A stretch of 64,000 nt of DNA from NCBI RefSeq assembly GCF_036088315.1, contig NZ_CP107996.1, positions 1,942,501 to 2,006,500 of the forward strand, in the 5' to 3' direction. This document shows positions 28,762-38,239 of this stretch, piece after piece; position 1 is the stretch's first letter, and every line of letters begins with the position of its first letter. A program made the position numbers and the translations under genes. The notes under the pieces are model-generated. The model had not been told where the DNA came from, ran no database searches, and was given only the letters and a program-made list of their open reading frames with translations. Source of the stretch: Streptomyces sp. NBC_00344 (lineage in GTDB: Bacteria > Actinomycetota > Actinomycetes > Streptomycetales > Streptomycetaceae).

Positions 28762-30215
28762 GCGCGGGCGGCCCGCCCCAGGCTGTAGCCGTCGAGACAG
28801 TGCCTGGCCAGCCGTACGCAGGCGTCCGTGTCGCCCTCCCATGCCTGCTGGGTCAGATAGACGTGCGGCGCGCCGTGGTAGAAGCGCTCGTACTGCTCAT
28901 GGCGGCCGGCGAACTCCGAACCGAGGGCGTCCCAGGCGAGCTTGAGTAGTTTGATGCGCTCCTCGGCAGAGTGCCCCGGGGAGCGGATGTACTTGGCGAC
29001 CAGCGGTCCGATCTCGGGATGCAGCAGATCCTGCGCCGACGCGGGCAGCTGGATGAGTCCGCCGCCTGCCAGCGTCCTGATCTCCTGGAGTGCCTGCGGG
29101 TACAGCTCGCCCGCCATGATGCGCTGCGCATAGGAGATGTCCTTGCCGGGCATCACACCGCCGCGTCCCCCGTCGACCTCTTCGCAGCAGACCTCGGCGG
29201 CGAGCACGAATGCCTTCGCCTGGGCGACCTTGCCCATCAGACGGCCGATCGCCTGGGTCACGGGCGGCAGGTCGAACGTGTTGTTCGCCCTGGTGATCAG
29301 GATGGCGATGCCGGTGAGGAATTCGAGCTTGGTCCAGAACCTGGTGGCCGCCTGGTGCACGAAGTTGACGTAGGCCGGGGTCTTCCACCACATGCCGAAG
29401 CCGGCGTCCACGTTCCGGTAGGTGAGCACGTTCTCCCAGGGCACGAAGACGTCCTCGCAGATCAGCAGTGCGTCGTTCTCGTCGAAGCGTGAGGAGAGCG
29501 GGTTGTCGAAGACACTGCGCGCACCGGCCTCGTAGGAGGTGCGTGAGATGAACTTCAGGCCAGGGGTGTCGATGGGGAGCGAGAAGGTGAGCGCGTGGTC
29601 GATGTCCTGCGGAGCGAGCGGCTCGATGGTCCCGACGATCACCTCGTTGCCGAACACCGCGGCGGTGCCGATCATCTTGGCACCGCGTACGACGATTCCG
29701 CCGTCCTTCTCCGCCACGACCCGCACCACCAGATCGTCCTCCTCCTGCTCCGAGGCGGATCTGGTGCGGTCGGTCTGCGGATTGGTGATGGTGAACGCCG
29801 GATAGAGATCGCCCTGGGCGAGCCTGCGGTGGTAGGCCAGGACATTGGCTGCGCCGTCGAAGGTGTCCGTGGTGAAGAGCTGCGGTGCCGCGGCGAATCC
29901 GGCGGCGCCACCCGCCATGTAGTCCGGGGTGCGGCCCAGGAATCCGTAACTCGCCTCGGCCCACACCTTGTACGCGGTGCGCCTGGCCACCAGGTCCTGG
30001 TGGCTGCGGGGGATCAGATAGGCCCGGTGGACCCCTTCGTGGGTGAGTTCCGCCGAGTGAGCCGAGTCGTGGGCCAGGTCGTACAGGCCTGCGATGGACG
30101 CGGCGGTGTTACGGAAGGCCGGGTGCGCTGTCACGTCCTTGACGCGCTCCCCGTCGATCCACACCTCCCGCCCGTCCCGCAGTGACTCGATGTACTCCTG
30201 GCCGGACCTGGTCAA
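28758..30215 (-). CDS. HpaB-like FADH2-dependent aromatic monooxygenase
   Basis: 485-aa member of the 4-hydroxyphenylacetate 3-monooxygenase oxygenase-component family. Landmarks: GQEYIESLRDGREVWIDGERV (N-terminal), HEGVHRAYLIPRSHQDLVARR, AFTITNPQTDRT, FGNEVIVGTIEPL, LICEDVFVPWENVL, and a C-terminal acyl-CoA-dehydrogenase-like helical part (GGGLIQLPASAQDL; KLAWDALGSEFAGRHEQYERF). These enzymes ortho-hydroxylate phenols or indoles using FADH2 from a separate reductase; no reductase gene is nearby. The start is TTG 30215 with an excellent GAGGAG six bases upstream. First enzyme gene of the minus-strand run with the MFS, PrnB-like and PhzS-like genes. Confidence 0.88.
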   Translation of the reverse strand: MTRSGQEYIESLRDGREVWIDGERVKDVTAHPAFRNTAASIAGLYDLAHDSAHSAELTHEGVHRAYLIPRSHQDLVARRTAYKVWAEASYGFLGRTPDYMAGGAAGFAAAPQLFTTDTFDGAANVLAYHRRLAQGDLYPAFTITNPQTDRTRSASEQEEDDLVVRVVAEKDGGIVVRGAKMIGTAAVFGNEVIVGTIEPLAPQDIDHALTFSLPIDTPGLKFISRTSYEAGARSVFDNPLSSRFDENDALLICEDVFVPWENVLTYRNVDAGFGMWWKTPAYVNFVHQAATRFWTKLEFLTGIAILITRANNTFDLPPVTQAIGRLMGKVAQAKAFVLAAEVCCEEVDGGRGGVMPGKDISYAQRIMAGELYPQALQEIRTLAGGGLIQLPASAQDLLHPEIGPLVAKYIRSPGHSAEERIKLLKLAWDALGSEFAGRHEQYERFYHGAPHVYLTQQAWEGDTDACVRLARHCLDGYSLGRAARA

Positions 30216-30302
30216 CTTTTCTCCTCAAGAGACGGGCACCCCGCTTCGCCGAGCCTGTCCCCCGGCGGCGACCCGGGGCAATGAACGACCGTCCAGCGGT
30301 CC

Positions 30303-31259
30303 TTAAGAACCGGCCAGCCCCGCAGTGCAGGTGGTGCGGTACTCCCCCGGGGTCTTTCCGAACCATTTACGGAAGGCGAGATGGAAGCCCACCGCACTGC
30401 GGTAGCCGACCCGTTCGGGCACGGACGACTGCGGCAGCGACGTCTCACCCAGCAGCCGTACCGCCTCCTGCATCCGCCGGCCGGTCAGATGCCGGGCGGG
30501 GGCCTCTCCCACCAGGGACCGGAAGGCAGCGGTGAACGCCGAACGTGACATCCCCGCCTCCCGGGCCAGGCTCTCCACCGTCCACGGCTCGGCGAACCGG
30601 GTGGCGATGATCACCATGGCCTTGCTGATCCCCGGGTGGCCCAGCACCGGCAGCGCCGCGGGAGACGACGACAGCTCGCGCAGCAACGGACGCATCGCGA
30701 GCACCAGTGCCATCTCGAAGGCCCGTAGCGTGATGAGCCGGTCGCCCGGCGCGGTGGGGCGGTCGGTAGCGGCGAGCAGTGCGAGGGTGTCGCCGAGGAG
30801 GGGCTCCCTGCTGACCTGGGAGCCGTCGAGAACCAGCACCCAGGGCAGCGCTCTGTAGAGCCCGGTGGCCGCGCTGGCGTCGTAGTGGAGACCGGCGCAG
30901 AGCAGCCGGCTGCGCGCTCCGGTGCCCTCGATCCGGATCTCCCCTGAGGTGCCCGGGGTGCGCCGGGGAAGCACCGCACGCAGCGGCAGCCCCTGCCGGT
31001 CCGGCCGGTCGGACAGCCGGTGCGCGATACCGGTGGGAAAGAACGCGAGGTCGCCCGCGCGCAGTTGAAGCGGCTGATGTCCCTCACCGGTGATCCAGCA
31101 GCCGCCTTCGACGATGTAGTGGAGCACGGCGCAGCTGCTCTCGGCGTCACCCTCGATGGCCCAGGGGGCGTTGACATGCCAGCGGCTGTCGAACACCCCG
31201 GTCAGGCGCAGCGGCCTGAGCAGTTCTCCGATGAGGTCGTCGCCGCCGGGGATTTCCAT
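30303..31259 (-). CDS. AraC-family regulator with cupin sensor domain
   Basis: 318-aa regulator with a cupin_6 N-terminal domain (WHVNAPWAIEGDAESSCAVLHYIVEGGCWITGEGH; LRAGDLAFFPTGIAHRL) and a C-terminal double helix-turn-helix of AraC type (WTVESLAREAGMSRSAFTAAFRSLVGEAPARHL; VGYRSAVGFHLAFRKWFGKTPGEYR). It lies 87 bases upstream of the HpaB-like gene on the same strand and diverges from the NmrA-like gene. That makes it the likely local activator of both arms of accessory block 1. The ligand is unknown. Confidence 0.9.
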   Translation of the reverse strand: MEIPGGDDLIGELLRPLRLTGVFDSRWHVNAPWAIEGDAESSCAVLHYIVEGGCWITGEGHQPLQLRAGDLAFFPTGIAHRLSDRPDRQGLPLRAVLPRRTPGTSGEIRIEGTGARSRLLCAGLHYDASAATGLYRALPWVLVLDGSQVSREPLLGDTLALLAATDRPTAPGDRLITLRAFEMALVLAMRPLLRELSSSPAALPVLGHPGISKAMVIIATRFAEPWTVESLAREAGMSRSAFTAAFRSLVGEAPARHLTGRRMQEAVRLLGETSLPQSSVPERVGYRSAVGFHLAFRKWFGKTPGEYRTTCTAGLAGS

Positions 31260-31375
31260 GGACGATCCCTCAACTCCCGCCCCGGTTTGTTAATTGATCG
31301 GCCGAAGCCGCCGCCGCCAGCCTGGAAGCCGGGACAACAACAGCCTCCCCACCCTATCGAAGGGCTTTCATACAC

Positions 31376-32296
31376 ATGTCCGAGCACATGCTGCAGCGTT
31401 GCGCGGTCGTGGGAGCGACCGGATTCCAGGGCGGCGCGGTGGCCCGTCTGCTGACCTCGCGAGGTCACCGGGTCCGCACTCTGACCCGCAAGGCAGCCTC
31501 GGAGCGCCCCGAGCTCCCCGGTGTCTTCTGCCACCCAGGTGACCTGGACGACCGTGACGAGGTGCTGCGGTTCCTGGAGGGCGCCACCCATGTATCGGTG
31601 GTGATGCCGCTGATGTACGACCCGGACCGGATAGAGACCTGGGCCCGCCATCTCGGGGAAGCCGCCCGTGAGAACGGGGTGCAGCGGATCGTCTACAACG
31701 CCAACACCCGGATTCCCGGGCGGACCACCGGGGTGGCCGCCTTCGAGACCCGGCGGCTCGCCGAGTCGGTGCTCAGGCGGAGCGGTGTGGACGTGGTGGT
31801 GCTGCGGCCGCCGGTCTATCTCGACAATCTCTTCAGCCCGTGGAACGGCCCGTCCCTGGCACGGGACGGGATCCTCGCCTATCCGCTGCCGGCCGGCACC
31901 GAGACGGCTTGGATCTCCCATGCGGACCTGGCCGAAGCGACGGCAGCCGCGATGTTCGCCGACGGCATAGACGGCCGGACCTTCGACATCGGCGGCTCGC
32001 AGTCCCTGACCGGCGACCGTCTCGCGCAGGAGTTCGCCATGGGACTGGGGCGTGGCGTGCGGTACGAGGCGCTGCCCGCCGATGTCTTCGAGAAGGGGCT
32101 GGCTGCACAGATCGGCGCCGTGGCGGCGGCGGGTGTGGCCGGCATCTACCACTACATGGCGGCCGGCGATGACCCCGGGCTGCTGGCGGGTGACGGCGGC
32201 ACATCGGCGCAGGCACTGGGCGTGCACCCCTCCGCCGTCGACCTGTGGGTCACCCACCAGCCGTGGCAGGTGTGGACAGGACCGGATGCGGCGTGA
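31376..32296 (+). CDS. NmrA-like NAD(P)-binding reductase/isomerase
   Basis: 306-aa atypical short-chain dehydrogenase. The N-terminal nucleotide-binding motif is CAVVGATGFQGGAVARLLTSRGH, followed by a Rossmann core (VCFHPGDLDDRDEVLRFLEGA-like region, VVLRPPVYLDNLF). The active-site YxxxK of classical reductases is absent, as in NmrA/HSCARG redox sensors and quinone-reductase-like relatives. It is divergent from the AraC regulator and separated from glgE by 463 bases. It may act on an intermediate made by the flavin and haem enzymes opposite, or sense redox state. The ATG at 31376 follows GAAGGGC at a long spacing; Met5 is an alternative start. Confidence 0.82.
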   Translation: MSEHMLQRCAVVGATGFQGGAVARLLTSRGHRVRTLTRKAASERPELPGVFCHPGDLDDRDEVLRFLEGATHVSVVMPLMYDPDRIETWARHLGEAARENGVQRIVYNANTRIPGRTTGVAAFETRRLAESVLRRSGVDVVVLRPPVYLDNLFSPWNGPSLARDGILAYPLPAGTETAWISHADLAEATAAAMFADGIDGRTFDIGGSQSLTGDRLAQEFAMGLGRGVRYEALPADVFEKGLAAQIGAVAAAGVAGIYHYMAAGDDPGLLAGDGGTSAQALGVHPSAVDLWVTHQPWQVWTGPDAA

Positions 32297-32759
32297 GTCC
32301 GGCGGGGAGACGTCCGGACGGCCCCTCCCCACCCGTCCCAGCACCGATATGGCCGAATTCCATCCCCTCACGCACCCTTGTGATACTTCGCCCGGCGGAC
32401 AAAGCTGCCCAGTGACGCCCACAAGCGACGCACAGCCGAGAGGGGGAAGTCTGGTGCACAACACGGAGGCATCGCCCGTCCCTGCCGTACGGTCCGGTCC
32501 GGCGAGGACGCCGGGCCACCGAAACCGCTGCTCCATGTGGACAGCTGACATCCCGCCAAAGGTGTGAACCCCGTGGCGCAGCCCGGGCCGGACCGGGGGT
32601 CGCACCCGGTGCACGGCGCGGACGGTGCTTGCCTTGCACATTACGCACGAGTACTTAACCCAGGAGCCGGATTGCCCACCCGAGGTGTGAGGGAAGGCTC
32701 CCCCGGTACTTGTCTGAGTGCACCCCCCGCCAATTGAGTGAACGCGGACAGGAGCGGTC
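32297..32759. other. 463-bp non-coding region upstream of glgE
   Basis: No convincing coding frame: the open frames here are short, Pro/Arg-rich or antisense. It contains the glgE promoter candidate at 32629-32657. It may also hold the right-hand edge of accessory block 1 and remnants of the former glgP-glgE intergenic region. No repeat or transposase trace was recognised. Confidence 0.5.
32629..32657 (+). promoter_or_regulatory. Candidate promoter of the glgE operon
   Basis: TTGCCT (32629-32634), 17-bp spacer, TACTTA (32652-32657). This is a reasonable SigA-type promoter about 100 bases before the glgE ATG. The local AT content is higher than the surroundings. No operator palindrome was recognised. 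Confidence 0.35.
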
Positions 32760-34850
32760 ATGCCCGCAGCCCGCCAGTCTTCATCGGACAAGCAGACAAA
32801 AAAACACACCACGTCCCCGAAACCGCCCCAGCGGCCGCGCGCCGACCGGCTGATCGGGCGCATCCCGGTCCTCGATGTGCAGCCGCTCGTCGACGGCGGG
32901 CGCCGGCCCGCCAAAGCGGTGACAGGTGAGACCTTCCAGGTCACCGCCACCGTCTTCCGCGAGGGTCATGACGCGGTCGCGGCCAATGTGGTGCTGCGCA
33001 GTCCGCGCGGCCGCCCCGGCCCCTGGACTCCGATGCGTGAACTCGCGCCCGGCACCGACCGGTGGGGCGCCGATGTCACGCCGGACGGTGAGGGCCGGTG
33101 GACATACACGGTGGAGGCCTGGAGTGATCCCGTCGCCACCTGGCTGCACACCGCCGGCATCAAGATTCCCGCCGGCATCGACACCGAACCAGTGCTCGCC
33201 GAGGGAGCGGATCTCTACGAGCGCGCGGCGGCGGGCGTACCCAGGACCAGGGGACGCGCCGCGGTCCTCGCGGTGGTGGAAGCGCTGCGCGACACCGGTC
33301 TGCCCCCCGGTGCGCGCCTCTCGGCCGCGCGGGGGCCCGAGGTGACAGAGGCCCTGGGCCGCTACCCGCTGCGCGAGCTGGTGAGCGAATCGGAGCGGCT
33401 TCCGCTGCTGGTGGAGCGCGAGCGGGCGCTCTACGGTTCCTGGTACGAGCTGTTCCCGCGCTCCGAAGGAGCGATCGTCGAAGCGGGGAAGCCCCCGGTC
33501 AGCGGGACCTTCCGGACGGCGGCAAAGCGGCTGTCCGCGGTGGCGGCCATGGGCTTCGACGTGGTCTATCTCCCGCCCATCCATCCCATCGGCACCACCC
33601 ATCGCAAGGGGCCCAACAACACGCTCAGCGCCGGCCCCGATGACGTGGGTGTGCCCTGGGCCATCGGATCCCGGCACGGTGGGCACGACGCAGTCCACCC
33701 CGAACTGGGCACCCTGGAGGACTTCGACGACTTCGTCGGCCGGGCCGGAGAGCTGGGCATGGAGATCGCCCTGGACTTCGCACTGCAGTGTTCGCCCGAC
33801 CATCCCTGGGTGGAACAGCACCCCGAGTGGTTCCACCACCGTCCCGACGGTTCCATCGCCTACGCGGAGAACCCGCCCAAGAAATACCAGGACATCTATC
33901 CGATCGCCTTCGACCGGGACATGGACGGCCTGGTCGCAGAGACCGTACGCATCCTGCGCTTCTGGATGGAGCACGGTGTACGTATCTTCCGGGTGGACAA
34001 CCCGCACACGAAGCCGGTGGTCTTCTGGGAGCGGGTCATCGCCGCCGTCAACGGCACCGACCCCGATGTGATCTTCCTGGCCGAGGCGTTCACCAGGCCC
34101 GCGATGATGCGCACCCTCGGCGCCGTCGGTTTCCAGCAGTCCTACACGTACTTCACCTGGCGCAACACCAAGCAGGAACTCACCGAGTACGTCACCGAAC
34201 TCAGCCAGGAATCCGCGCCGTTCATGCGGCCGAACTTCTTCGTGAACACCCCCGACATCCTGCACGGATACCTTCAGCACGGAGGCCGGCCGGCCTTCGA
34301 GGTGCGCGCGGTGCTCGCAGCGACCATGGCGCCGGCCTGGGGGGTGTACGCGGGATACGAGTTGTGCGAAAACACCACAGCACGGACGGGCAGCGAGGAC
34401 TATCTGGACTCCGAAAAGTATCAACTGCGGCCCCGGGACTGGGAGTCCGCCGAACGCGAGGGCCGGACCATCGCCCCCCTGATCACCACACTCAACGAGC
34501 TGCGCCGCCGCCATCCCGCGCTGCGCAGACTCCGTTCGGTCCACTTCCATCACACCGACAACGACGCGGTGCTCGCCTACTCCAAGTCGGCCGAGGACGA
34601 CGCTGGTTCGAACACTGTTCTGGTGGTCGTCAACCTCGACCCGCACCACACCCAGGAGGCAACGGTCTCGTTGGACATGCCGGATCTCGGCCTGCCATGG
34701 CACGAGTCCTTCCCGGTGCGCGACGAGCTCACCGGTGAGACCTACCACTGGGGCAGGGCCAACTATGTGCGTCTGGAGCCGGGCAGTACGCCTGCGCACA
34801 TTCTGGTCCTGCGACCGTCCCCGCCGATCGGAGGGTCACCCACACCATGA
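32760..34850 (+). CDS. glgE: Alpha-1,4-glucan:maltose-1-phosphate maltosyltransferase
   Basis: 696-aa GH13_3 enzyme that extends alpha-1,4-glucan with maltosyl units from maltose-1-phosphate, the defining step of the GlgE pathway. An N-terminal CBM-like domain precedes the barrel: [53 protein letters not shown] with nucleophile Asp413, and [10 protein letters not shown] with acid Glu442. The 29-residue gap between the two equals that in the S. coelicolor enzyme as I recall it (Asp394/Glu423). Start ATG with AGGAG six bases upstream. Its stop codon overlaps the treS ATG. Confidence 0.96.
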   Translation: MPAARQSSSDKQTKKHTTSPKPPQRPRADRLIGRIPVLDVQPLVDGGRRPAKAVTGETFQVTATVFREGHDAVAANVVLRSPRGRPGPWTPMRELAPGTDRWGADVTPDGEGRWTYTVEAWSDPVATWLHTAGIKIPAGIDTEPVLAEGADLYERAAAGVPRTRGRAAVLAVVEALRDTGLPPGARLSAARGPEVTEALGRYPLRELVSESERLPLLVERERALYGSWYELFPRSEGAIVEAGKPPVSGTFRTAAKRLSAVAAMGFDVVYLPPIHPIGTTHRKGPNNTLSAGPDDVGVPWAIGSRHGGHDAVHPELGTLEDFDDFVGRAGELGMEIALDFALQCSPDHPWVEQHPEWFHHRPDGSIAYAENPPKKYQDIYPIAFDRDMDGLVAETVRILRFWMEHGVRIFRVDNPHTKPVVFWERVIAAVNGTDPDVIFLAEAFTRPAMMRTLGAVGFQQSYTYFTWRNTKQELTEYVTELSQESAPFMRPNFFVNTPDILHGYLQHGGRPAFEVRAVLAATMAPAWGVYAGYELCENTTARTGSEDYLDSEKYQLRPRDWESAEREGRTIAPLITTLNELRRRHPALRRLRSVHFHHTDNDAVLAYSKSAEDDAGSNTVLVVVNLDPHHTQEATVSLDMPDLGLPWHESFPVRDELTGETYHWGRANYVRLEPGSTPAHILVLRPSPPIGGSPTP

Positions 34851-36556
34851 TCGTCAATGAACCCGTCCACGACAAGTTCGAAGACACCCCAGCGAAGGAC
34901 CGTGACCCCGACTGGTTCAAACGCGCGGTGTTCTACGAGGTCCTGGTCCGCTCATTCCAGGACAGCAATGGAGACGGAGTAGGCGACCTCAAGGGAATCA
35001 CCGCCAAACTGGACTACCTCCAGTGGCTGGGTGTCGACTGTCTCTGGCTGCCGCCCTTCTTCAAATCACCGCTGCGCGACGGTGGTTACGACGTGGCGGA
35101 CTACACGTCCGTGCTGCCGGAATTCGGCGATCTCGCCGACTTCGTGGAATTCGTGGACGCCACCCATCAGCGCGGAATGCGCGTGATCATCGACTTCGTC
35201 ATGAACCACACGAGCGATCAGCACGAGTGGTTCCAGGAGTCGCGCAAGGATCCAGAAGGGCCGTACGGCGACTACTACGTATGGGCCGACGACGACAAGC
35301 AGTTCCCGGACGCGCGGATCATCTTCGTCGACACGGAGACGTCGAACTGGACCTTCGACCCGGTGCGCAAGCAGTACTACTGGCACCGTTTCTTCTCCCA
35401 CCAGCCGGACCTCAACTACGAGAACCCGGCGGTGCAGGAGGAGATCATCTCGGCGCTGCGCTTCTGGCTCGACCTGGGTATCGACGGCTTCCGGCTGGAT
35501 GCCGTCCCGTATCTGTACCAGGTCGAGGGAACCAACTGCGAGAACCTGCCGCAGACCCATGCATTCATGAAGCGGGTACGGGCCGAGATCGACGCAGGCT
35601 ATCCGGACACGGTGCTGCTCGCCGAGGCCAATCAGTGGCCCGAGGATGTCGTCGACTACTTCGGCGACTTCAAGAAGGGGGGCGACGAATGCCACATGGC
35701 GTTCCACTTCCCGGTGATGCCGCGCATCTTCATGGCGGTCAGACGGGAATCCCGCTATCCCGTGTCGGAGATCCTGGCCAAGACCCCGGCCATTCCGAAG
35801 AACGCGCAGTGGGGCATCTTCCTCCGCAACCATGACGAGCTGACCCTCGAGATGGTCACCGACGAAGAGCGCGACTACATGTACGCGGAGTACGCCAAGG
35901 ACCCGCGGATGCGCGCCAATATCGGCATCCGCAGGCGTCTCGCGCCGCTCCTCGACAACGACCGCAACCAGATCGAACTGTTCACCGCGCTGCTGCTGTC
36001 ACTGCCCGGCTCCCCGATCCTCTACTACGGGGACGAGATCGGCATGGGTGACAACATCTGGCTCGGCGACCGGGACGCCGTACGCACGCCGATGCAGTGG
36101 ACACCGGACCGAAACGCCGGATTCTCGTCCTGCGACCCCGGGCGGCTCTACCTCCCGACGATCATGGACCCGGTCTACGGGTACCAGGTGACGAACGTCG
36201 AGGCGTCGATGGCCTCTCCGGCCTCGCTGCTGCACTGGACCCGTCGGATGATCGAGATCCGTAAGCAGAACCAGGCCTTCGGCCTCGGCTCGTACACCGA
36301 GTTGCCTTCGTCCAACCCCGCGGTGCTCGCCTTCCTGCGCGAGTACAAGGACGACCTGGTGCTGTGCGTGCACAACTTCTCCCGGTTCGCACAGCCGACG
36401 GAACTCGAGCTCACCACTTTCAGCGGACGCCATCCGGTGGAACTGATCGGCGGAGTGCGCTTCCCCGCGATCGGTGAGCTGCCCTACCTGCTCACACTCG
36501 CCGGACACGGCTTCTACTGGTTCCGTTTGCGGAAGGACACCGCCGCCGCCGGCTGA
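34847..36556 (+). CDS. treS: Trehalose synthase (maltose alpha-D-glucosyltransferase)
   Basis: 569-aa GH13_16 enzyme interconverting trehalose and maltose, feeding maltose to Pep2. Motifs seen: [49 protein letters not shown] with Asp218 as candidate nucleophile, [18 protein letters not shown], and [10 protein letters not shown]. The pep2 gene is separate, not fused as in some actinobacteria. ATGA overlap with glgE gives coupled translation, and a hairpin follows the stop codon. Confidence 0.96.
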   Translation: MIVNEPVHDKFEDTPAKDRDPDWFKRAVFYEVLVRSFQDSNGDGVGDLKGITAKLDYLQWLGVDCLWLPPFFKSPLRDGGYDVADYTSVLPEFGDLADFVEFVDATHQRGMRVIIDFVMNHTSDQHEWFQESRKDPEGPYGDYYVWADDDKQFPDARIIFVDTETSNWTFDPVRKQYYWHRFFSHQPDLNYENPAVQEEIISALRFWLDLGIDGFRLDAVPYLYQVEGTNCENLPQTHAFMKRVRAEIDAGYPDTVLLAEANQWPEDVVDYFGDFKKGGDECHMAFHFPVMPRIFMAVRRESRYPVSEILAKTPAIPKNAQWGIFLRNHDELTLEMVTDEERDYMYAEYAKDPRMRANIGIRRRLAPLLDNDRNQIELFTALLLSLPGSPILYYGDEIGMGDNIWLGDRDAVRTPMQWTPDRNAGFSSCDPGRLYLPTIMDPVYGYQVTNVEASMASPASLLHWTRRMIEIRKQNQAFGLGSYTELPSSNPAVLAFLREYKDDLVLCVHNFSRFAQPTELELTTFSGRHPVELIGGVRFPAIGELPYLLTLAGHGFYWFRLRKDTAAAG

Positions 36557-36569
36557 CGGCGCATCGGGT

Positions 36570-36593
36570 GTGGGGCGGTTTCCTCCGCCCCAC
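36570..36593 (+). terminator. Hairpin after treS
   Basis: A 9-bp GC-rich stem (GTGGGGCGG at 36570-36578 with its complement at 36585-36593) and a TTTCCT loop, 14 bases after the treS stop codon. It could end or attenuate the glgE-treS transcript before pep2-glgB. Confidence 0.55.
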
Positions 36594-36629
36594 CCTGGGC
36601 ACTCTCCCTTTCATATCAGTGAGATCCAG

Positions 36630-36661
36630 GTCCAAATGGGCCATCGTCCAAATGGACCATC
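36630..36661. repeat. Tandem 16-bp direct repeat, putative operator
   Basis: GTCCAAATGGGCCATC followed immediately by GTCCAAATGGACCATC (one difference). Each contains a GTCCA-AA-TGGNC dyad. It lies between treS and pep2, about 125 bases before the pep2 start, so it could bind a regulator controlling pep2-glgB separately from glgE-treS. Confidence 0.5.
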
Positions 36662-36784
36662 CTCACCCGCACCGTCCCGCACAGCCGGATTCCCGCCCCC
36701 ATTACGTTCAGCATGGGAGCCGACCCCACGCAATCCGGGACACTCTGCGCATCATGTGGTGTGCCCGGGAAAGGACGCGATGCC

Positions 36785-38239
36785 ATGTCCAAGGCTGCAT
36801 CCACCCGGAACACTCCGCGCCCCGCCGCCGGGCCTCTCGGCCCCGCCGGCCTGCTCGACTCCCTCGCCCCGCTGCTGCACGAGTGGCTGCCCCGCCAGCG
36901 CTGGTTCGCCGGCAAAGGGCGTCCGGTCACCGCCTTCACCCTGAGGGCGGCGACCGAACTGCTGCCGCTGGGCGCGGCCCCCGGACTGCTGCATCTGCTC
37001 GTCCAGGCACAACAGGACTCCCCCGCCGCTGCCAGGCCCACCGGTGACTGCTACCAACTGCTGCTCGGCGTAAGGACGGCGCTGCCGCCACGGCTCGCCG
37101 CCGCACGGATCGGCCGGGCGCACGAAGGACCGCTGGCCGGGCTCGACATCTACGACGCGCTGCTCGACCCGCGCCTCGCCGGGGTGCTCTTCGAACGCCT
37201 GCGGACCCCGGGGCAGCTCGGCGCGCTGCGCTTCGACCGCAATCCCGCCACGGTGATCCCCACCGGGCTCCCCGCGCGCCCACTCGGCGCCGAACAGTCC
37301 AACACCTCCCTGGTCTATGGCGATACGTTTATTCTGAAGGTCTTCCGCCGCGTCCACCCGGGATCGAACCCGGACCTGGAGCTGCCACTCGCACTGGCCC
37401 AGGCAGGCTGCGCCCGGGTGCCGGCACCGGTCGCCTGGTACGAGGCCACCGAGCCCGAGCCCGCGACGCTGGGTGTCCTGCAGCCGTTTCTGTACGGCTC
37501 GGAGGACGGCTGGCAGCTGGCCCTGCACGCCCTTGCCGATGGCCACGACTTCACCGCGGGGGCGCGTGCGCTCGGCCGGGCGACCGCCGAGGTGCACGGC
37601 ACACTGGCCTCCGCGCTCCCCACGGCCGTGCTGCGCAAGCAGCAGATACAGCACCTGGCCGCCGGGATGACCGAGCGCCTCGAGGCGACGGCCCAGGCGG
37701 TACCCGCCCTCGCCCCCTACGCGGCGGGCCTGCGCACCGCCTTCGACGCCCTCGCCGAACTCGGGCACGCGGGCCGCACCTGGGCTGCCCAGCGCATCCA
37801 CGGGGATCTCCATCTCGGGCAGAGCCTGCGCGCCAAGGACGGCGAGTGGTCGGTCATCGACTTCGAGGGTGAGCCGGCCCGCCCGCTCGCCGAACGCACC
37901 CGGCCGCAGCCGGTGGTCCGCGATGTGGCGGGCATGCTGCGCTCCTTCGACTACGCCGCCCGCTCGCACCGCCCCTGGGCCCCCCAGTGGGCGACGCACT
38001 GCCGCGACGCGTACTGCGAGGGGTACGCGTCGGTGTCCGGCGCCGATCCGCGCGGCGAACCGGAACTGCTGCGCGCCTACGAGACCGACAAGGCCGTGTA
38101 CGAAGTCCTCTATGAAGCCAGGAACCGCCCGGACTGGCTGCCCGTCCCGATGGCCGCGATCCAGCGGCTCTCGCTGCCCTTCCCCGCCCCCACCTTCACC
38201 ACCCCCGCGCCGAAGCTGCCGAGGAGGCCGCCCCAGTGA
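36785..38239 (+). CDS. pep2: Maltokinase Pep2
   Basis: 484-aa kinase phosphorylating maltose to maltose-1-phosphate, the GlgE donor. The N-terminal cap has the hallmark [14 protein letters not shown]. The bilobal kinase-like core contains [17 protein letters not shown] (nucleotide-binding lysine), [12 protein letters not shown] (catalytic loop) and [18 protein letters not shown] (metal-binding Asp). The ATG at 36785 is chosen, with AAGG about ten bases upstream; an in-frame ATG 72 bases earlier lacks family similarity. GTGA overlap with glgB. Confidence 0.94.
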   Translation: MSKAASTRNTPRPAAGPLGPAGLLDSLAPLLHEWLPRQRWFAGKGRPVTAFTLRAATELLPLGAAPGLLHLLVQAQQDSPAAARPTGDCYQLLLGVRTALPPRLAAARIGRAHEGPLAGLDIYDALLDPRLAGVLFERLRTPGQLGALRFDRNPATVIPTGLPARPLGAEQSNTSLVYGDTFILKVFRRVHPGSNPDLELPLALAQAGCARVPAPVAWYEATEPEPATLGVLQPFLYGSEDGWQLALHALADGHDFTAGARALGRATAEVHGTLASALPTAVLRKQQIQHLAAGMTERLEATAQAVPALAPYAAGLRTAFDALAELGHAGRTWAAQRIHGDLHLGQSLRAKDGEWSVIDFEGEPARPLAERTRPQPVVRDVAGMLRSFDYAARSHRPWAPQWATHCRDAYCEGYASVSGADPRGEPELLRAYETDKAVYEVLYEARNRPDWLPVPMAAIQRLSLPFPAPTFTTPAPKLPRRPPQ

